64,000 nucleotides of DNA from Bradyrhizobium genosp. SA-3 (GCF_004212635.1 NZ_PSRT01000018.1:1-64000); one strand, 5' to 3'. Positions 10,354 to 19,909 are shown, counted from the first letter of the stretch. Translations and numbers: made by a program. Notes: generated by a model not told the origin, from the letters alone.

Positions 10354-11217
10354 ATGTCCAGTTATGTCAGCCACGCCGGATCGGTTGTGCGCTATATCGA
10401 TGCGCCAAATCTTTCGATACCTGCTGCAGGAACAACCTTTGCCTATCGCGATATCGGTCCGCGCAGTGGCGTCCCATTGATCCTTCTCAATCATTGGGGC
10501 GCGGTTCTCGACAATTTCGATCCACGGATCGTCGATGGGCTCGCCACCAGGCATCGTGTGATCGCGATCGACTACCAAGGTATCGGCGCTTCAAGCGGGA
10601 AAGCGCCTGTTACCGTTGGCGAAATGGCGCAAGATACCATCGCTCTGATCGCCGCGCTGGGCTTTGAAAAAGTCGATCTGCTCGGCTTTTCCCTCGGCGG
10701 CTTCGTAGCCCAAGATATCGCGCTGAAGGCCCCTGGTCTCGTGCGAAAGCTGATTCTGACCGGCACGGGCCCGGCAGGCGGCAAAGGTATCGAGAAGGTC
10801 GGGCCGGTGTCCTGGCCGCTGATGATCAAGGGCTTGCTGACTTTGCGAGACCCGAAATTCTATCTGTTCTTCACCTCCACGGCCAATGGACGCCGGGCCG
10901 CAAAGGCCTTTCTGGAAAGGTTGAAGGAGCGCAAGTCAAATCGGGACAAAGGAGCCACGCCAGTGGCCTTGTTGCGGCAGCTCAAGGCGATCAAGAGCTG
11001 GGGCCAGCAGGCGCCTCAGGATCTCGGCAGCCTCCGCATTCCGGTCCTGATCGCGAATGGCGATAACGATATCATGGTGCCGACCGCAAACAGCACCGAC
11101 ATGGCACGGCGTATCCCGGGCGCACAACTGGTCATCTACGAAGATGCCGGGCATGGCGGGATTTTCCAGTACCACGCTGATTTCGTGCCGAAGGCGCTGT
11201 CGTTCCTCGACACCTGA
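10354..11217 (+). CDS. Alpha/beta hydrolase
   Basis: 287 residues with an alpha/beta-hydrolase fold. The nucleophile elbow is GFSLGG (in LLGFSLGGFVAQDIAL, about residues 112-127), the oxyanion region is NHWGAVLDNFDPRIVDGL, the acid is in NGDNDIMVPT, and the catalytic His is in DAGHGG near the end. It likely hydrolyses an ester, lactone or C-C bond; the substrate is unknown. The ATG at 10354 is chosen over the adjacent GTG at 10351 for its spacing to GGAG at 10344-10347. The MDR gene follows after 34 bases. Confidence 0.88.
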   Translation: MSSYVSHAGSVVRYIDAPNLSIPAAGTTFAYRDIGPRSGVPLILLNHWGAVLDNFDPRIVDGLATRHRVIAIDYQGIGASSGKAPVTVGEMAQDTIALIAALGFEKVDLLGFSLGGFVAQDIALKAPGLVRKLILTGTGPAGGKGIEKVGPVSWPLMIKGLLTLRDPKFYLFFTSTANGRRAAKAFLERLKERKSNRDKGATPVALLRQLKAIKSWGQQAPQDLGSLRIPVLIANGDNDIMVPTANSTDMARRIPGAQLVIYEDAGHGGIFQYHADFVPKALSFLDT

Positions 11218-11251
11218 TGCCGGGACCAAATTTCAAATTGGAGATGACATC

Positions 11252-12256
11252 ATGAAGGCATTCGTTGTCGACAAATATCAGAAGAAAGGCGCTCTGCGCT
11301 CGGCAACCATGCCAGAACCGGAGTTGCGGGACGATGATGTCCTGGTTCGGGTTCACGCAACTGCTGTGAACGTCCTGGACTCCAAGCTCAGGGATGGAGA
11401 ATTCAAACTCATCCTGCCGTATCGTCCGCCCTTCATTCTGGGCCACGATGTTGCCGGGACGGTCGTCAGGGTTGGCCGCAATGTCAGGCGATTCAAGGCA
11501 GGCGACGAGGTCTATGCACGGCCGCGCGATCATCGGATCGGAACATTCGCCGAATTCATTGCCATGAACGAAGCCGACATGGCGCCGAAGCCCGAGAACA
11601 TCAGCATGGAAGCGGCCGCTTCCATCCCGTTGGTGGGACTGACCGCCTGGCAGGCGCTGGTCGAGGTGGGCAAGCTGAGGCCCGGCCAGAAGGTCTTCAT
11701 CCAGGCAGGCTCCGGCGGGGTGGGGAGTTTCGCCATCCAGCTCGCCAAGCATCTCGGTGCGGTCGTGGCGACGACGACGAGCGCGAAGAATGTCGAACTG
11801 GTCAAGAGCCTCGGCGCGGACCTGGTCATCGACTACAAGACCCAGGATTTCGAGAAGGTCTTGTCGGGCTACGATCTGGTCCTGCACAGCCAGGACGCCA
11901 AGACGCTTGAAAAATCTCTGCGCGTGCTCAAGCCGGGCGGCCTGCTCATCTCAATCTCCGGGCCGCCCGACCCCGTATTCGCGAGGGAGCAGGGGATGAA
12001 CCTCTTCCTGAAACTGGTGCTGCGTTTGCTGAGCCATGGTGTGCGGAAGAAAGCCAGAAAACTTGGTGTGCGCTTCTCATTCCTGTTCATGCGCGCGCAG
12101 GGACAGCAGCTACGCGAAATCACGTCCCTGATCGAATCCGGCGTGATCCGTCCGGTCGTGGACCAGGTTTTCCCGTTCGAAAAAACCGGTGACGCGCTCG
12201 CCTATGTCGAGACCGGTCGAGCAAGGGGCAAGGTCGTGATTGCGGTGAAACAATAG
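11252..12256 (+). CDS. NADP-dependent zinc-free MDR oxidoreductase (quinone reductase type)
   Basis: 334 residues of the medium-chain dehydrogenase family. The catalytic domain has HATAVNVLDSKLRDG, and GHDVAGTVVRVGRNV replaces the zinc-site pattern. The nucleotide-binding motif is AGSGGVGSFAIQLAKHLGA (about residues 150-168). The lack of zinc ligands points to NADPH:quinone or enal/enone reductases. The start is preceded by TTGGAGATGACATC. An upstream in-frame extension would overlap the hydrolase and is not needed. Probably the second gene of the HxlR-controlled set, reducing unsaturated carbonyls. Confidence 0.9.
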   Translation: MKAFVVDKYQKKGALRSATMPEPELRDDDVLVRVHATAVNVLDSKLRDGEFKLILPYRPPFILGHDVAGTVVRVGRNVRRFKAGDEVYARPRDHRIGTFAEFIAMNEADMAPKPENISMEAAASIPLVGLTAWQALVEVGKLRPGQKVFIQAGSGGVGSFAIQLAKHLGAVVATTTSAKNVELVKSLGADLVIDYKTQDFEKVLSGYDLVLHSQDAKTLEKSLRVLKPGGLLISISGPPDPVFAREQGMNLFLKLVLRLLSHGVRKKARKLGVRFSFLFMRAQGQQLREITSLIESGVIRPVVDQVFPFEKTGDALAYVETGRARGKVVIAVKQ

Positions 12257-12326
12257 TTCCGTAACGGTGCCGCCTGCGTTGCGACGCCATACGCCGGCCG
12301 GCACCAAGTGCATCCGAGGAAACGAC

Positions 12327-13106
12327 ATGACTGAATCCAACCGCGATACACAGCCTTTCCTGCAGGACGTTGCACTCATTGTCGGCGGTGGCCCGGGCAT
12401 CAGTTCGAGTTGCGCCAGGCTGTTCGCGGAAAACGGCATGCGTGTCGCCGTCGCAGCCAGGAATCCGGAAAAAGCCGTCCTTGAGACTCTTGAAAAGATG
12501 CACGGCGTGCGTCGGTACGCCTGCGATGCAAGCGAACCGGAGGCCGTGGCACAGCTGTTCGCGAATGTCGCTCGAGAGATCGGAGCGCCGAGGCTTGTCG
12601 TGCATAACATCGATGGCCGCGTTCCCGGCATTTTCCGCAAGGGCATTCTCGAAGCCGACCCGATGATGGCGCTCGAAACAATCCGAAACTCGGCATTCAG
12701 CGCGTTTCTGGTAGGTCAACAGGCAGCTCGGCTCATGCTCGGAAACGAACCCGACGTCAATGGTACGAGAGGAACGATAATCTTTACGAACGCCAGCGCG
12801 GCGCTCAAGGGCTTTCCATCGAGTGGTGCATTTGCGATGGCGTGCCATGCCAAGTCCGGACTCGCGCAAAGCATGGCGAGAGAATTGATGCCGCAGGGAA
12901 TCCATGTGGCGAATGTGCCGATCGATGCCGCGATCGGTTGGACTCAGGAAGACGGGACCCGCGCGCACCGGCTGGCGGGAACGACCGTGGACGACAACAT
13001 GGCCGACCCTGTCCATATCGCGGAAACCTATCTGCAGCTGCACCGCCAGCATCGGTCGACCTGGGCTTTTGAAGTCGTGCTGCGGCCGTGGGTCGAGAAA
13101 TGGTAA
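12327..13106 (+). CDS. SDR family protein, atypical active site
   Basis: 259 residues from ATG 12327 (GAGGA seven bases upstream). The nucleotide-binding region is altered (LIVGGGPGISSSCARLF), and the catalytic dyad region reads FAMACHAKSGLAQSMARE, with Lys kept and Ala in place of Tyr. It is a paralogue in style of the SDR at 7973-8752; both end in similar H-x-Q-x-R-S-x-W segments. It could be non-catalytic or have unusual chemistry. It follows the MDR gene by 70 bases. Confidence 0.85.
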   Translation: MTESNRDTQPFLQDVALIVGGGPGISSSCARLFAENGMRVAVAARNPEKAVLETLEKMHGVRRYACDASEPEAVAQLFANVAREIGAPRLVVHNIDGRVPGIFRKGILEADPMMALETIRNSAFSAFLVGQQAARLMLGNEPDVNGTRGTIIFTNASAALKGFPSSGAFAMACHAKSGLAQSMARELMPQGIHVANVPIDAAIGWTQEDGTRAHRLAGTTVDDNMADPVHIAETYLQLHRQHRSTWAFEVVLRPWVEKW

Positions 13107-13223
13107 TTACGCTCAGCTGATCTTCCGAATAATTGCGCGGAGGCAGCCAATTCTAAATTGGAATTCTCTTGCTGTGCCAAAATTCCATTATCTACAGTTC
13201 ATTGACGTTGGCTTGACTTAACA

Positions 13224-13238
13224 GTTCTATTTTAGAAC
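13224..13238. promoter_or_regulatory. Palindrome GTTCTA-TTT-TAGAAC upstream of ligase operon
   Basis: A perfect 6-bp inverted repeat, GTTCTA (13224-13229) and TAGAAC (13233-13238). It lies about 97 bases upstream of the acyl-CoA ligase start, just downstream of TTGAC-type hexamers at 13202 and 13213. An almost identical 15-mer (13 of 15 bases) lies at 23386-23400, upstream of the second CoA operon and beside a GntR gene. Confidence 0.6.
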
Positions 13239-13334
13239 GGTTTACTCCGTCGACCAATAGGAATGAAGTGTGCGGACCTCCCGGTTGAAGGGGGCCGCGC
13301 ACGCTGCCGAAAACAAGGCGCGAGGGAGGATGGC

Positions 13335-14930
13335 ATGAGGAGCGTGGACGAGCTCACCGCGGCCGAATTGTTGGACGGCCTGCCGTCCAGAGTGCACGAG
13401 GTCTACGCGCCGTTCGTGCGGGATATTCCGGATCATCCGGCCTTCGTGGAAGGCGGGCGTTCCTGGAGCTATCGGCAGTTCTCGGACGCTGTCGACGCTG
13501 CTGCAAGGAATCTCGCCGGTTTGGGCATCAGGCCCGGTGATCGCGTGATCATTGCAAGCGAGAACAGCGTGGCCCTGGGAGCGACGCTCTTCGCGGCGAG
13601 CAAGCTCGATGCATGGGGTATTCCGGTCAATCCTCGCCTTTCGCCAAGAGAGATCAATCTGATCGGGACGCACAGCGGCGCCAGACGCGTGCTGTTCAAC
13701 TCGGCTCTGTCGAAGGAAGCGGCCGATCATGCCACCCGCGTCGGTGCGACAATCGGCGCCGTCGGGCCATTTGGTGGAATCGGTGTCGGCCCTCTCAATG
13801 CGGATGCGGAAGCGGAGCCCGTCGAGAAGGATGGCGCCCGCCAGGTCGCAGGCCTTTTATACACCTCGGGCACGACCGGTGCACCGAAGGGCGTCATGCT
13901 GAGTCACCGCAACCTCCTCTTCACCGCAAGGACGTCGGGAATCCTTCGCCGGAGCAGTCCAGACGACCGCATCTACGGCGTGCTGCCGATGTCGCACATC
14001 GTCGGGTATGCGATCCTGCTGATTTCGACGCTGATGCACGGCGGCACGTTGTATGTCGTAGCCAAGGCCGATCCCGCTGCGCTGGCTCATGCCATAGCCG
14101 AGGAGGGGATTACGAGCCTGTTCGGCGTGCCTGCCACATATCAGCGTCTGCTCGAACACAAGGCGGTCAAGGGCATCCAACGGCTCGAACGGGGCAGCCT
14201 GCGGATCATGGCGGTGGCTGGCGCTCCGCTCGACCTCGATCTCAAGAAGCGGATCGAGGACGAGTTTGGAATCCCGCTGCTGAACAATTACGGCATAACG
14301 GAATGCTCACCAGGCCTCACGGGGGTCCGTTCGGAACAGCCTGTGTCGGACGAGTCGGTCGGCCCGTTTCTTCCCGGCATCGAGCACCGGATCGTGGACG
14401 GACAAGGAAAAAAGGTGGCGACCGGTGAAGTAGGCGAATTACACGTTCGAGGTCCGAACATCATGCTCGGCTACTATCGTGCGCCCGACCTGACGGCGGC
14501 GGCGATCGATGAGCAGGGATGGTTCAACACGGGGGATCTCGCGCGGGTGAACAGCAAGGGGCATCTCTATATCGCCGGCCGCACCAAGGAGCTTATCATC
14601 CGCTCCGGCTTCAACGTTTATCCCGCCGAGGTGGAGGCGGTCCTGAACGCGCACGACCAGGTCGTTCAGTCGGCCGTCGTCGGACGAAAGGTCGAGGGCA
14701 ACGAGGAGGTCGTCGCGTTCGTTCAGCTTCTCCCCGGTGCGAGCATCAGCGCGGAAGACCTCAAAGCGTACACGGCCCAATTGCTCACGTCCTACAAGCG
14801 TCCGACCGAATTGATCGTGCTCGACGCTCTGCCCTCGGCCTCCACCGGCAAGATACTGAAACACAAGCTGCGGGAGATGGCGAACGAACAGGCCGCCCCG
14901 AAGGCGTCGCGTGCGGCAGCCGCTGGCTGA
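13335..14930 (+). CDS. AMP-dependent acyl-CoA synthetase/ligase
   Basis: 531 residues of the ANL superfamily. The P-loop is LLYTSGTTGAPKGVMLSH (about residues 174-191), then YGITECSPG, the hinge GRTKELIIRSGFNVYPAEVE, and the C-terminal catalytic Lys in STGKILKHKLRE. It activates a carboxylic acid to its CoA thioester using ATP. Start ATG 13335 follows GGGAGGA; an earlier in-frame start at 13263 has no such site. It heads a five-gene operon (ligase, binding protein, OYE reductase, crotonase, SDR). Confidence 0.93.
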   Translation: MRSVDELTAAELLDGLPSRVHEVYAPFVRDIPDHPAFVEGGRSWSYRQFSDAVDAAARNLAGLGIRPGDRVIIASENSVALGATLFAASKLDAWGIPVNPRLSPREINLIGTHSGARRVLFNSALSKEAADHATRVGATIGAVGPFGGIGVGPLNADAEAEPVEKDGARQVAGLLYTSGTTGAPKGVMLSHRNLLFTARTSGILRRSSPDDRIYGVLPMSHIVGYAILLISTLMHGGTLYVVAKADPAALAHAIAEEGITSLFGVPATYQRLLEHKAVKGIQRLERGSLRIMAVAGAPLDLDLKKRIEDEFGIPLLNNYGITECSPGLTGVRSEQPVSDESVGPFLPGIEHRIVDGQGKKVATGEVGELHVRGPNIMLGYYRAPDLTAAAIDEQGWFNTGDLARVNSKGHLYIAGRTKELIIRSGFNVYPAEVEAVLNAHDQVVQSAVVGRKVEGNEEVVAFVQLLPGASISAEDLKAYTAQLLTSYKRPTELIVLDALPSASTGKILKHKLREMANEQAAPKASRAAAAG

Positions 14931-15013
14931 CGGGCGTCAGGAGTGATTTGAACGGAATATGCGCTGCAGGAAAGAACGGCGAGCGACGGACCTGTCGCCG
15001 GAGGGAGATGACA

Positions 15014-16207
15014 ATGATGAGAAGCGCCATGATTGTAGCCGCGCTCGCGGCATCCGTAGCCGGCGCGCATGCGCAGACGCCGGGCGTCACCGAATCCGAG
15101 GTGAAGATAGGGGCGACGTTCCCTTTTAGCGGCCCCGCTTCGCCGCTCAGCAATACCGGAAAGGGCATGATCGCCTACGTCAATTCGATCAACGAGCGTG
15201 GCGGCATCAACGGGCGGAAGATCAATCTCATCACCTACGACGATGGTTACAGCCCTCCCAAGACGGTGGAGCAGACCAGGAAACTCATCGAGAGCGACGA
15301 GGTGGCGTTCCTGTTTGGCCCGTTGGGTACGCCCGGCATCAGCGCCACGATCAAGTACGTCAACGCGAAGAAAGTGCCGCATCTGTTTGTCGTGAGCGGG
15401 GTCAGCAAGTTCACGAACTTCGCTGAATTCCCGATGACCACGACGGGATTGCCAAGCTACGACACCGAAGGACGAATCTACGCAAAATACATCACCCAGA
15501 CCCGGCCCGACGCGAAGATCGCCATACTCTATCAGAACGATGATTTGGGTAAGGACTTCGTCAATGCATTCAAGTCCTACCTGAAGGACGATTTCGACAA
15601 GAAGGTCGTCGTGTCCTCCTATGAGGTGACCGAGCCGACCATTGATTCCCACGTCGTGTCGCTGAAGTCGTCTGGCGCAGAGGCCTTTTTGGTGGCCGGC
15701 ACGCCGAAATTCGCAGCGCAGGCCATCAAGAAGGTCGACGAGATCGGTTGGAAGCCGCTGTTCCTGATCAACTTCGTTTCGAGCTCCGTGTCGTCGACCA
15801 TCGTCCCTGCGGGGCCGGAAAAGGCCGTGGGCATAGTTGCCGCGACAATCACCAAGGATCCGAACGACAAGAAGTGGGCCGATGATCCGGGCATCAAGTG
15901 GTACCGCGAATTTTTTGCCAAATACCTGCCAGGCGCCGATATCGGCGATAACAATTATCTGTTCGGTACCCAGCAGGGACAGATCCTGGAACAGGTGCTC
16001 AAGCAGTGCGGCAACGATCTCTCGCGCGAGAACATCGTCAAGCAATCGCGGAGCATACGTGGGCTCTCGCTTCCCACTTCCATACCGGGTGTCGTGATCA
16101 ACACGGGCCCGGAAGGCAGCATGGCGTACACGCAGCTACAGCTTCAGCGCTGGAACGGGACCACGTGGGAGCAATTCGGTGACGTACTCAGCGCCGACGC
16201 AAAGTGA
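15014..16207 (+). CDS. ABC transporter periplasmic binding protein, LivK/branched-chain type
   Basis: 397 residues with a cleavable signal peptide (MRSAMIVAALAASVAGAHAQ). A Peripla_BP_6 fold follows: VKIGATFPFSGPASPLSNTGKGM, then YDDGYSPPKTVEQTRKL. GGAGG at 15000-15004 is nine bases from this ATG; ATG 15008 in frame is possible but too close. It should bind the operon's carboxylate or aromatic substrate in the periplasm. No LivHMGF permease or ATPase genes are in the window, so the partner transporter is elsewhere or the protein is an orphan. Confidence 0.9.
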   Translation: MMRSAMIVAALAASVAGAHAQTPGVTESEVKIGATFPFSGPASPLSNTGKGMIAYVNSINERGGINGRKINLITYDDGYSPPKTVEQTRKLIESDEVAFLFGPLGTPGISATIKYVNAKKVPHLFVVSGVSKFTNFAEFPMTTTGLPSYDTEGRIYAKYITQTRPDAKIAILYQNDDLGKDFVNAFKSYLKDDFDKKVVVSSYEVTEPTIDSHVVSLKSSGAEAFLVAGTPKFAAQAIKKVDEIGWKPLFLINFVSSSVSSTIVPAGPEKAVGIVAATITKDPNDKKWADDPGIKWYREFFAKYLPGADIGDNNYLFGTQQGQILEQVLKQCGNDLSRENIVKQSRSIRGLSLPTSIPGVVINTGPEGSMAYTQLQLQRWNGTTWEQFGDVLSADAK

Positions 16208-16278
16208 ATTGTACCTTCTGAACATGCGGGGCGGATGATCTAAGCCCGCAAAACGACCAACTGAATCATGGAGCACGG

Positions 16279-17379
16279 ATGTCCAGCGACGTTCTTTTCC
16301 GGCCTTTCAAGCTCAAAGGGCTGACCTTGCCGAACCGGGTCGTGATGGCGCCAATGACGCGCTCATTCTCTCCGGGCGGGATTCCGACCGAAGACGTCGC
16401 GCGGTACTACCGCCGCCGTGCCGAAGGAGCGGTCGGCCTCATCGTATCGGAGGGCACCGGCGTGGATCGTCCGGCATCCCTGAACGATCCGAACGTTCCC
16501 CGTTTTCACGGAGAGAAGGAGCTGGCGGGGTGGCGGCGTGTGGTCGACGAGGTGCATGCCGCGGGTGGCCTGATGGCACCGCAGCTATGGCACGTCGGAG
16601 CCGTTCGCACCCGCGCCCAGGATTGGTCTCCTCCGGGCGCCTACGACAGTCCGTCCGGTCTGTCGCGACCGGAGAAGAAATTCGGCGAGCCGATGAGCGA
16701 AGAGGACATCGCAGACGCCATCCGCGCCTTCGCCGATGCGGCGCTTGCCGCGAAGCGCCTGGGGTTCGACGCCGTCGAATTGCATGGCGCGCACGGCTAT
16801 CTAATCGATCAATTCTTCTGGGAAGGCACCAATCGCCGCGAGGATGCCTATGGAGGCAAGGACCTGCCGGGCCGGGCCCGGTTTGCCGCTGATATCGTTC
16901 ACGCGGTGCGCAAGTCGGTCGGACCAGACTTTCCTATATTGCTCCGCATCAGCCAGTGGAAGCAACAGGACTACGAAGTGAAGCTGGCCGATACGCCTCG
17001 CGCGTTGGAAGCCTGGCTCAAACCTCTGGTCGACGCGGGGGTCGACATTCTGCATTGCTCACAACGACGCTTCTGGGAGCCGGAGTTCGATGGTTCCGAT
17101 TTGAACTTCGCCGGATGGGCCAAAAAGGTGACGGGAGTGCCGACGATTTCGGTCGGGTCGGTCGGCCTGACCGGCGAGTTCATCGCGGCATATGGCGGGG
17201 AGAGCTCCCGTCCGGCGTCCCTCGACGAACTGATCCGCCGCCTCGATCGCGAGGAGTTCGATCTTGTCGCGGTGGGGCGGGCGCTGCTTCAGGATCCGCA
17301 GTGGCTCCTAAAGATACGCGACGGCCGGACGGAGGAATTGATGGCCTTCGAACGGACCGCGTTTGCGGCGCTGAGCTAG
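16279..17379 (+). CDS. Old yellow enzyme family NADH:flavin oxidoreductase
   Basis: 366 residues, a single TIM-barrel OYE protein without the extra C-terminal domains of 2,4-dienoyl-CoA reductase. It has NRVVMAPMTRSF near residue 20, substrate-anion residues in ELHGAHGYLIDQFFWEGTNRR (about 161-181), and the FMN-phosphate region VAVGRALLQDPQW. OYEs reduce activated C=C bonds with FMN and NAD(P)H. It follows the binding-protein gene by 71 bases and suits reduction of an unsaturated acid or ketone in the same pathway. Confidence 0.92.
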   Translation: MSSDVLFRPFKLKGLTLPNRVVMAPMTRSFSPGGIPTEDVARYYRRRAEGAVGLIVSEGTGVDRPASLNDPNVPRFHGEKELAGWRRVVDEVHAAGGLMAPQLWHVGAVRTRAQDWSPPGAYDSPSGLSRPEKKFGEPMSEEDIADAIRAFADAALAAKRLGFDAVELHGAHGYLIDQFFWEGTNRREDAYGGKDLPGRARFAADIVHAVRKSVGPDFPILLRISQWKQQDYEVKLADTPRALEAWLKPLVDAGVDILHCSQRRFWEPEFDGSDLNFAGWAKKVTGVPTISVGSVGLTGEFIAAYGGESSRPASLDELIRRLDREEFDLVAVGRALLQDPQWLLKIRDGRTEELMAFERTAFAALS

Positions 17380-17561
17380 GCTGGAGCGATGAAAGGGTTT
17401 GGGGCAGAGCAGCATGGCTGCTGAATAAGAGCTATCCAAATTTGCGGTGGCCGGTGCTTCGGCGGTCGGTCCAAGCTGGCTGGAATGATCGGCTACGCAC
17501 CAGTCGACGGGAGGAGCCGGCGCGTCGTTGCGCAGTCACCTGGAAGCAACGGAGACGAACA

Positions 17562-18353
17562 ATGAGCGACACCAAGACCCAAGTCGGCCAGATCCGCACC
17601 GAGGTGCACGGGCATGTGTTCAAGATCATCATCGACAACGTGGCGAAGAAGAACTCCTTCAGTCCGCAGATGATGGCGCAGATGTCGGATGCGATGACGC
17701 TTCTCGATCGCACCGACGACTATTGGGTCGGGGTGCTCTGCGCCGAGGGTCCGGATTTCACTGCCGGGCTGGATATGCCGAAATTCTTCGGACCCAAGGC
17801 CGAGAATACCGAGATCAAGCCCGGCAACATCGATGCGTTCGCCCTGAAGAGCCGGTGCCGCAAGCCGATTGTGACGGCAGTGCAGGGGATCTGCTTCACG
17901 ATTGGCATCGAAATGATGCTGGCTGGCGACATCGTCGTGGCGGCCGACGACGCCCGGTTCTGTCAGATGGAATCCAAACGCGGGATCGCGCCTCTTGGTG
18001 GTGCCCATTTCCGGTATCTGACACGGGCGGGCTGGGGAGACGCGATGTATCACCTGTTCCTATGTGACGAGTTCGGCGCAGCCCGAGCTCACAAGATCGG
18101 CTTCGTTCAGGAAGTCGTTGCACCCGGCCAGCAGATTGCGCGCGCGATGGAGATTGCGAATTTGATCGCCAAGAACGCACCGATCGGCATTCAGGTGACG
18201 AAAGAGGCCGCGTTGAAATACATCGAGGCCGGCGAGAGAGCCGCGATCGACTACATTCCCAAGATCAAGGATCGCGTCTTCAGCAGCGAGGACATGAAAG
18301 AAGGCATCCAGTCTTTCGTGGAACGTCGCTCGGCCGTGTTCCGCGGGAAATAG
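17562..18353 (+). CDS. Crotonase/enoyl-CoA hydratase family protein
   Basis: 263 residues from ATG 17562; CGGAGACGAACA upstream gives the ribosome site, while a longer upstream reading overlaps the OYE gene. Oxyanion-hole segments are GPDFTAGLDMPKFFG (about residues 67-81) and PIVTAVQGICFTIGIEMMLAGDIVVAADDARF. The rather divergent active site (GIAPLGGAHFRY) suggests a specialised hydratase, isomerase or C-C hydrolase rather than housekeeping beta-oxidation. Fourth gene of the operon. Confidence 0.88.
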   Translation: MSDTKTQVGQIRTEVHGHVFKIIIDNVAKKNSFSPQMMAQMSDAMTLLDRTDDYWVGVLCAEGPDFTAGLDMPKFFGPKAENTEIKPGNIDAFALKSRCRKPIVTAVQGICFTIGIEMMLAGDIVVAADDARFCQMESKRGIAPLGGAHFRYLTRAGWGDAMYHLFLCDEFGAARAHKIGFVQEVVAPGQQIARAMEIANLIAKNAPIGIQVTKEAALKYIEAGERAAIDYIPKIKDRVFSSEDMKEGIQSFVERRSAVFRGK

Positions 18354-18406
18354 GAATCCGGCGGACCGCACAGTAGGACTTCGCTCACGAGCCAGAGGAT
18401 TTGAAC

Positions 18407-19198
18407 ATGGGAAGCATCAAGAAGGCATTCGATCTCACCGGCAGGAACGCCCTTGTTACCGGAGGCTCCCGTGGCCTTGGGTTGCAGATCGCTGAGGTGC
18501 TAGGTGAGCAAGGAGCACGGGTCGTGATTTCCTCTCGCAAGGCGCCAGATCTGGAAAAGGCTCAGGCGCATCTTGCCGGGCTCGGCGTCAAGGCGGAATG
18601 GATCGCAGCGGATAATTCCAGGGACGAAGACGTCAAGCGGCTCGCCGACGAAACGATCAAGAAGCTCGGGCGGGTGGACATTCTGGTGAATAACGCGGGC
18701 GCAACTTGGGGCGCGCCGACGGAAGATCACCCGATCGAAGCGTGGGACAAGGTGATGAACCTGAACATCCGCTCGCTGTTCCTGCTCAGTCAACAGGTTG
18801 CGAAGGGATCGATGATTCCCAACAAATATGGGCGCATCATCAACCTTGCTTCGATCGCAGGCCTGTTCGGAAGCACCGGGGATATGCAGACTGTCGCCTA
18901 CAATACGAGCAAGGGCGCGGTGGTCAACTTCACGCGGGCGTTGGCGGGGAGTTGGGGGCGCTACGGAATTACGACCAATGCTCTGGCGCCCGGATTTTTC
19001 CCATCGAGGATGACGAAGGGCACGATCGAATCTGTCGGTGTCGAGAAGCTCGCCGCCGGTGCACCGCTGCGCCGCATCGGTGACGAGGACGATCTGAAAG
19101 GAGCCGCGGTTCTCTTCGCCAGCGACGCCGGCAAGCACATTACCGGACAGATTCTTGCCGTGGATGGCGGTCTGACTTCGGTGCTATCGTCCTCCTGA
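18407..19198 (+). CDS. SDR family oxidoreductase, canonical
   Basis: 263 residues with all SDR landmarks: VTGGSRGLGLQIAE (TGxxxGxG), NNAGATWG, catalytic Ser in NLASIAGL, and YNTSKGAVV (YxxxK). C-terminal AVDGGLTS is also typical. It is probably an NAD(P)-dependent 3-hydroxyacyl-CoA or alcohol dehydrogenase. ATG 18407 is preferred over TTG 18401, with AGAGGAT upstream. It closes the ligase operon 53 bases after the crotonase and converges on the MaoC gene. Confidence 0.93.
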   Translation: MGSIKKAFDLTGRNALVTGGSRGLGLQIAEVLGEQGARVVISSRKAPDLEKAQAHLAGLGVKAEWIAADNSRDEDVKRLADETIKKLGRVDILVNNAGATWGAPTEDHPIEAWDKVMNLNIRSLFLLSQQVAKGSMIPNKYGRIINLASIAGLFGSTGDMQTVAYNTSKGAVVNFTRALAGSWGRYGITTNALAPGFFPSRMTKGTIESVGVEKLAAGAPLRRIGDEDDLKGAAVLFASDAGKHITGQILAVDGGLTSVLSSS

Positions 19199-19256
19199 GC
19201 GTCTCTATATAGCCGCCTTCGGTACTGTGGTGATACCGTTCGTGGCAGGTGGAGGG

Positions 19257-19715
19257 CTAGGGGACCACCAGGGTCAGCGTCTCGGCAACCAGAGCCGGCG
19301 TTTGGCTATTCTCGATCTCAAGTACCGCGTTGCCCTTGATCAACAAACGCCCGTTGTCCTTCGGCTCGACACTGGTCATGGAAAGCTGAAGGCGAACGCG
19401 GTTACCCGATCTCACCGGTGTCAGGAACCTGACCTTGTCCAGACCATAGTTGAAGACGGCAGATGCGTCGACCGGAGTGAGCCCCAGGTCCATGCCAAGT
19501 GGCGCGATTAACGACAGGCTCAGGAAGCCGTGAGCAATGGTGCCGCCTGCTGGACTTTCCTTGCTGGCGCGCTCCGCGTCCACATGAATCCACTGCCTGT
19601 CTCCAGTACACGCCGCGAACTGGTCAATCATGGGTTGGTCGATGGTGATCCAGTCGGATGTTCCGAGATTCTGGCCTACGAAATCCCCGATCGCCTCGAG
19701 CTTGATCTTTGCCAT
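19257..19715 (-). CDS. MaoC family dehydratase (R-specific enoyl-CoA hydratase type)
   Basis: 152 residues from ATG 19715; the frame is open further upstream, but that extension has no family match. The hot-dog fold hydratase 2 motif is visible: FAACTGDRQWIHVDAERA (catalytic Asp/His) followed by GGTIAHGFLSLSL. Such proteins hydrate trans-2-enoyl-CoA to (R)-3-hydroxyacyl-CoA. It is convergent with the SDR and divergent from the LysR gene, which may regulate it. Confidence 0.92.
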   Translation of the reverse strand: MAKIKLEAIGDFVGQNLGTSDWITIDQPMIDQFAACTGDRQWIHVDAERASKESPAGGTIAHGFLSLSLIAPLGMDLGLTPVDASAVFNYGLDKVRFLTPVRSGNRVRLQLSMTSVEPKDNGRLLIKGNAVLEIENSQTPALVAETLTLVVP

Positions 19716-19909
19716 CGCCGTGTCCGTTGGTTCAACTGCTTCGCATATTTTCCCAAACTGCGAGGAAAGCCATGTCGATTTTGTTGAACGGGGAACGCAA
19801 TATTGAATAGCGGCCAAGATTCGATGGTTTTTCGTTTGCGTTTCCGGGTCCTGCGATGTCGTTCGCACTCGGAGATAAGGGACGCAAAGCGCTTGCGCAA
19901 AGGACGAGC

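Noticed and set aside
14792..16045. 417-residue open frame on the minus strand
   Set aside because: Antisense to the clear LivK-type and ligase genes, with Arg/His-rich composition and no motif; a shadow of GC-rich coding DNA.
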